Source: Bacteroidales bacterium
Lineage (GTDB): Bacteria > Bacteroidota > Bacteroidia > Bacteroidales > UBA3824
DNA: 9,913 bases
Reading direction: 5' to 3'
Assembly: GCA_017530465.1 (NCBI GenBank)
Contig: JAFXMJ010000061.1
Span: 1-9,913, forward strand
Made by a program: the position numbers and the translations under genes. The notes beneath the pieces were generated by a model. The model was not told the origin of the DNA and made no database searches. It saw only the letters and a program-made list of their open reading frames with translations. Position 1 is the first letter of the stretch. The number at the start of each line of letters is the position of its first letter. Shown here in pieces: positions 7,541-9,913 of this stretch.

Positions 7541-7548
7541 CAAAGGTA
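7541..7548 (-). promoter_or_regulatory. Bacteroidota-type -7 promoter box (TACCTTTG) for copy A
   Basis: On the minus strand these bases read TACCTTTG, which fits TAnnTTTG. It predicts transcription starting near 7535, about 20 bases before ATG 7513, the same geometry as in the duplicate unit. This placement rules out the upstream TTG at 7543 as the translation start. A -33 element is not evident. Confidence 0.65.
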
Positions 7549-7609
7549 ATAAAAAAATGTTAATGAAGTATTAATTGTTTGTCGTCTCGTTTTTATAACA
7601 ATAATTATT

Positions 7610-7617
7610 TATCTTTG
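7610..7617 (+). promoter_or_regulatory. Bacteroidota-type -7 promoter box (TATCTTTG) for the MbnP-like gene
   Basis: The plus strand reads TTATTTATCTTTGCAG here, containing TATCTTTG, a full match to TAnnTTTG. A start near 7624 leaves a leader of about 20 bases before ATG 7645. The box is divergent from the copy A promoter, with about 61 AT-rich bases between the two -7 boxes, so the two share upstream DNA and could share a regulator. Confidence 0.7.
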
Positions 7618-7644
7618 CAGCCGAACTTTAATCCACTTACTACA

Positions 7645-8361
7645 ATGAAAAAAACATTTTTGTTGATGCTTGCAATTCTGTTTTGCGGAAGTATTTACGC
7701 TCAGGACGGCATCTCCTTTGCTTTTACCTGTAATGGCAATCCACTGAAACTAAACGAGATGATATACAAATCTTATCGCGGACTCACGTATCAGGTCAGT
7801 CAGGTGCAATACTTCGTCACCGACATCAGGATTATCAACAAAGACAAGTCCGTTAAAGATTTTCCACAGAGTTGTCATTATGTCGATGTGGAAATCCCCA
7901 ACACGCTCCAATGGAGTCCGGCAGAGGATTTCACGCTGCAAAATGCTGACAGCATTGAGTTTACGTTTGGATTCAGTGCCGAGCAAAATCGCAGTTACAG
8001 GTTCAGAAATCCGCCTGAAAACCTGATGTTTTGGCCCGACTATCTCGGCGGCGGCTATCATTATATGAAGACAAACATACTTTACCTCGACGCCGACGGC
8101 AACACCAACGCATTCAACTGCCACATCGGTCGCGGGCAAGTATATGACGCTGAGGGTGAACCTATTGAGTATATCGACAACGACTTCCGCGTCAAGATTC
8201 CCGTCAAGCGTCAGGGCAACAATGCAGTAGTCAACCTCGACATCTCAACAATGTTTGACTTCCCACACGCCGAACTTTTCACCGATTATCGCGGCATTAT
8301 GAACAATCAAAAGGCGATGAAAACCTTCTCAGAGAACATCAAGGCGGCGTTTGAGAAGTAA
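7645..8361 (+). CDS. Exported MbnP-like protein
   Basis: The 238-residue product starts with a clear signal peptide (MKKTFLLMLAILFCGSIYAQ, cleavage likely after YA). The mature part looks like a beta-sandwich of the MbnP-like family, periplasmic or surface proteins of which the studied members bind copper. Matching features are an opening strand FAFTCNGNPLKL (25-36), the segment YQVSQVQYFVTDIRI (49-63) in place of the usual Y-x-vs-x-lrYylSnI, the phrase MFWPDYLGGGYHYMK (128-142), and NCHIGRGQ with His160. His139, His160 and His208 are possible metal ligands, but this is a guess. A longer frame from 7579 is excluded because it lies upstream of the promoter's -7 box. MbnP-like genes often accompany MauG-type cytochrome peroxidases; none is visible here. 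It is divergent from the pseudophosphatase series and ends 8 bases from the convergent ABC gene. Confidence 0.6.
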   Translation: MKKTFLLMLAILFCGSIYAQDGISFAFTCNGNPLKLNEMIYKSYRGLTYQVSQVQYFVTDIRIINKDKSVKDFPQSCHYVDVEIPNTLQWSPAEDFTLQNADSIEFTFGFSAEQNRSYRFRNPPENLMFWPDYLGGGYHYMKTNILYLDADGNTNAFNCHIGRGQVYDAEGEPIEYIDNDFRVKIPVKRQGNNAVVNLDISTMFDFPHAELFTDYRGIMNNQKAMKTFSENIKAAFEK

Positions 8362-8369
8362 CACGTCAA

Positions 8370-9827
8370 TTACCCCAATTCAAAATGCTTGTCAACGCAC
8401 TCCGGTACATTTTCTGGCTCGTGGGTGACGAGGATGAGAGTCCTGTCGGGCTGTGCGGCGTATTGGTTGATGAGCTGCTTGGCGCGTGACTTGTTGGCGG
8501 CGTCGAGGCCGTGGAGAGGCTCGTCGAGGATTAGAAGGTCGGGATTTTTAATCATCGTGCGGGCGAGAAGCACAAGGCGTTGCTCGCCGTCGGAGGTTTG
8601 CAGGAAAGGACGGTCGGCAAGATGACCGATGCCAAATGTATCCATTATTTCCTGCGCCTTTTGGTACTGCGCGTCGCTGCATTGACGGAAAAGTCCCTGA
8701 GTATCAAACAATCCCGAGGCAACAACCTTTTTGCAGGGCTGATTCTCACGGAAATACAAGTGCATCTCCGCCGATATGTAACCGATGCGTTTTTTGATGT
8801 CCCAAATGCTCTCGCCCGTGCCACGCTGACGGTCAAAGAGCATTATGTCCATATTGTAACTACGTGGATTGTCAGCTGTTACAAGGCTAAGGAGAGTCGA
8901 TTTGCCGCTGCCGTTTGGTCCAGAAAGCGTCCATTTTTCGCCCTTCTTGATTTGCCAACTGATGCCCTCAAAAAGCGTCCGCGTGGGATATTTGATGGTA
9001 ACGTTGCGGAGGTCGGCGGCAATGGCAAATTGTCGGTCGTCCTTGTTGAAAGGTTCGGGCAGTTGCAACGGAATGTTGGTATTGGTATCAAAAATAAACT
9101 TCTGGAAATCCTTATCCGCCAAGAATTTATCCTTATCCATTTTAGGGAAATATTCAAGGGCACGGCAAGGTATCACCGACTTGGAAATTTCGGGTATGTC
9201 CTTGATGTCTGGCACAACGAAAATCATCTGTTGACGGTCGGCAATGTCACGGAACACATCGTTCAATATTGCGCGGGTCTTGAAGTCGAGACCGATGAAA
9301 GGATTGTCGAAGATGACTATTTCGGGCTTTTTGATAAGGATTGTGGCAATCAAAAACCGACGCAATTCGCCAGACGACAGCATCAGCAATGTTTTTGGGA
9401 ACAATGGACGCAGATGCAGTTTTTCTATCCCATAATCCTTGTCAACACCGGGCAGGTCGGCGATAAGGTTTTCGACGGTGGGGCGGCGAGTGTTTTGGAT
9501 GGCGTCCCATTCGTTTTCGGTGGCGGAGAATCGCTGTTGATAGTACATATTGGCGTAGTCTGCCATTGTATATGCCGATTCAAATCCCGCCTTGATTACT
9601 TTACCTTTTTGATAATGAACACCTTCGGGCAGGAACGACATTCGCATCACGCCCGACCGCACAATCACCTTACCAGCAATCATTTCGGCGAGTTTGGTCT
9701 TGCCCGCGCCGTTTGCGCCCACAATAGTAGGATGTTCGCCCTTATAAACCGTCAGATTTACCTTGCTGCGAAAATCAATGCCATAAACAAACGGCTCTGC
9801 GTCAATTAGTTCTATTAACTTATCCAT
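8370..9827 (-). CDS. modF: ModF-like tandem ABC ATPase
   Basis: The 485-residue protein contains two ABC nucleotide-binding domains and no membrane segment, like ModF/PhrA proteins (about 490 residues in E. coli). Domain 1 has Walker A GANGAGKT (37-44), signature LSSGELRR (150-157) and a Walker B ending FDNPF (173-177), where Asn175 replaces the catalytic Glu. It also lacks a switch His. Domain 2 has Walker A GPNGSGKST (303-311), signature-like SDGEQR (412-417), Walker B LLILDEP (431-437) with D435/E436, and switch His469. The segment from LLSLVTADNPRSYNMD through the RGTGESIWDIKKRIGYIS region (312-352) closely follows the equivalent stretch of E. coli ModF as I remember it. ModF is linked to molybdate transport loci in enterobacteria, but its exact role is unclear and no modABC genes are in view. 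The start is ATG 9827, 4 bases after a toxin-like gene, which suggests co-transcription. Confidence 0.78.
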   Translation of the reverse strand: MDKLIELIDAEPFVYGIDFRSKVNLTVYKGEHPTIVGANGAGKTKLAEMIAGKVIVRSGVMRMSFLPEGVHYQKGKVIKAGFESAYTMADYANMYYQQRFSATENEWDAIQNTRRPTVENLIADLPGVDKDYGIEKLHLRPLFPKTLLMLSSGELRRFLIATILIKKPEIVIFDNPFIGLDFKTRAILNDVFRDIADRQQMIFVVPDIKDIPEISKSVIPCRALEYFPKMDKDKFLADKDFQKFIFDTNTNIPLQLPEPFNKDDRQFAIAADLRNVTIKYPTRTLFEGISWQIKKGEKWTLSGPNGSGKSTLLSLVTADNPRSYNMDIMLFDRQRGTGESIWDIKKRIGYISAEMHLYFRENQPCKKVVASGLFDTQGLFRQCSDAQYQKAQEIMDTFGIGHLADRPFLQTSDGEQRLVLLARTMIKNPDLLILDEPLHGLDAANKSRAKQLINQYAAQPDRTLILVTHEPENVPECVDKHFELG

Positions 9828-9831
9828 AGTA

Positions 9832-9913
9832 TTACTCTAAATGCTCAATCTGCGTCAATGGTTCGCATCGACAGTCCCAAAAAGCAACTATATGTATCGT
9901 GTTTTTTTCTTCA
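9832..9913 (-). CDS. C-terminal fragment of a second RelE/ParE-family toxin
   Basis: Read on the minus strand from 9912, the frame is open for 26 codons and stops at TAA 9834-9832. The tail NTIHIVAFWDCRCEPLTQ shows the hydrophobic strand followed by W-D-C-R-x-x-P that typifies RelE/ParE-superfamily C-termini. It lines up with IVIAAFTDARRDP at the other window edge. The remainder of the gene and any antitoxin are outside the window. The stop lies 4 bases before the ModF-like start, so the toxin gene and the ABC gene are probably on one transcript. The call rests on a short fragment. Confidence 0.5.
   Translation of the reverse strand, partial: EEKNTIHIVAFWDCRCEPLTQIEHLE

Larger units (their letters stand above)
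3192..7576 (-). repeat. Tandem paralogous duplication of pseudophosphatase gene plus promoter
   Basis: Unit B (3192-5349) and unit A (5405-7576) are head-to-tail paralogues, each consisting of a promoter and a coding region. A hand alignment of 3541-3660 with 5754-5873, in the phosphatase-like half, gives 105 of 120 identical bases without gaps. The promoter segments 5309-5349 and 7536-7576 match at 36 of 41 bases. Similarity is high in the signal peptide and first 70 codons, low in the middle of the TPR region, and high again from the membrane helix to the stop. The third phosphatase gene (1026-3188) shares the architecture but is much more distant. Confidence 0.85.

Noticed and set aside
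7514..7543. Ten-codon N-terminal extension of pseudophosphatase copy A from TTG 7543
   Set aside because: The TTG overlaps the TACCTTTG -7 box, so it would be upstream of the transcript start. The ATG at 7513 places the signal peptide at the N-terminus exactly as in copy B.
7579..7644. 22-codon N-terminal extension of the MbnP-like protein
   Set aside because: It would begin upstream of the TATCTTTG box at 7610-7617 and would bury the signal peptide. ATG 7645 gives a classical MKKTFLL start.
8580..9809. Open frame of 409 codons on the plus strand opposite the ModF-like gene
   Set aside because: The minus-strand frame has clear Walker A, signature and Walker B motifs in two domains. The antisense translation has no domain pattern and no promoter.

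Overview
The window reads as a chromosomal segment from a member of the Bacteroidales (Bacteroidota). The evidence is three well-formed TAnnTTTG -7 promoter boxes, no convincing Shine-Dalgarno sequences, and the gene families present: periplasmic-TPR/SpoIIE-type phosphatases, an MbnP-like exported protein, and a small nitroreductase. I see no rRNA, tRNA, CRISPR array, insertion sequence or phage gene. Coding density is high and no stretch over 300 bases lacks a gene.

Layout. At 1-120 (+) is the C-terminus of a RelE/ParE-like toxin. At 181-405 (+) is a small single-pass membrane protein of unknown function. A 15-bp-stem hairpin follows at 430-475, then a nitroreductase-family flavoprotein (492-1004, +). 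From 7513 down to 1026 on the minus strand lie three consecutive large membrane signalling proteins. Each has a signal peptide, a periplasmic TPR region, one membrane helix, a coiled coil and a cytoplasmic SpoIIE/PP2C-like phosphatase domain. Divergent from them is an exported MbnP-like protein (7645-8361, +). It converges with a two-ATPase-domain ABC protein resembling ModF (8370-9827, -). Four bases upstream of that gene, cut by the window edge, is the C-terminus of a second RelE/ParE-like toxin (9832-9913, -).

The main point of interest is the phosphatase trio. The promoter-distal member (1026-3188) keeps the whole set of acidic metal-binding positions expected of a SpoIIE/RsbU-type phosphatase. 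The other two (3192-5285 and 5405-7513) are close paralogues in which three of those acidic positions are replaced by Gly or Ala. The rest of the domain is strongly conserved between them, so they look like selected pseudophosphatases rather than decaying genes. The two paralogues also share their promoter DNA. The second is separated from the active phosphatase by only 3 bases, and the active gene appears to start at TTG. I infer that the window holds a multi-input signalling module in which catalytically dead sensor proteins regulate, scaffold or compete with one live phosphatase. No STAS-domain anti-anti-sigma factor or RsbW-like kinase is in view, so the target is unknown.
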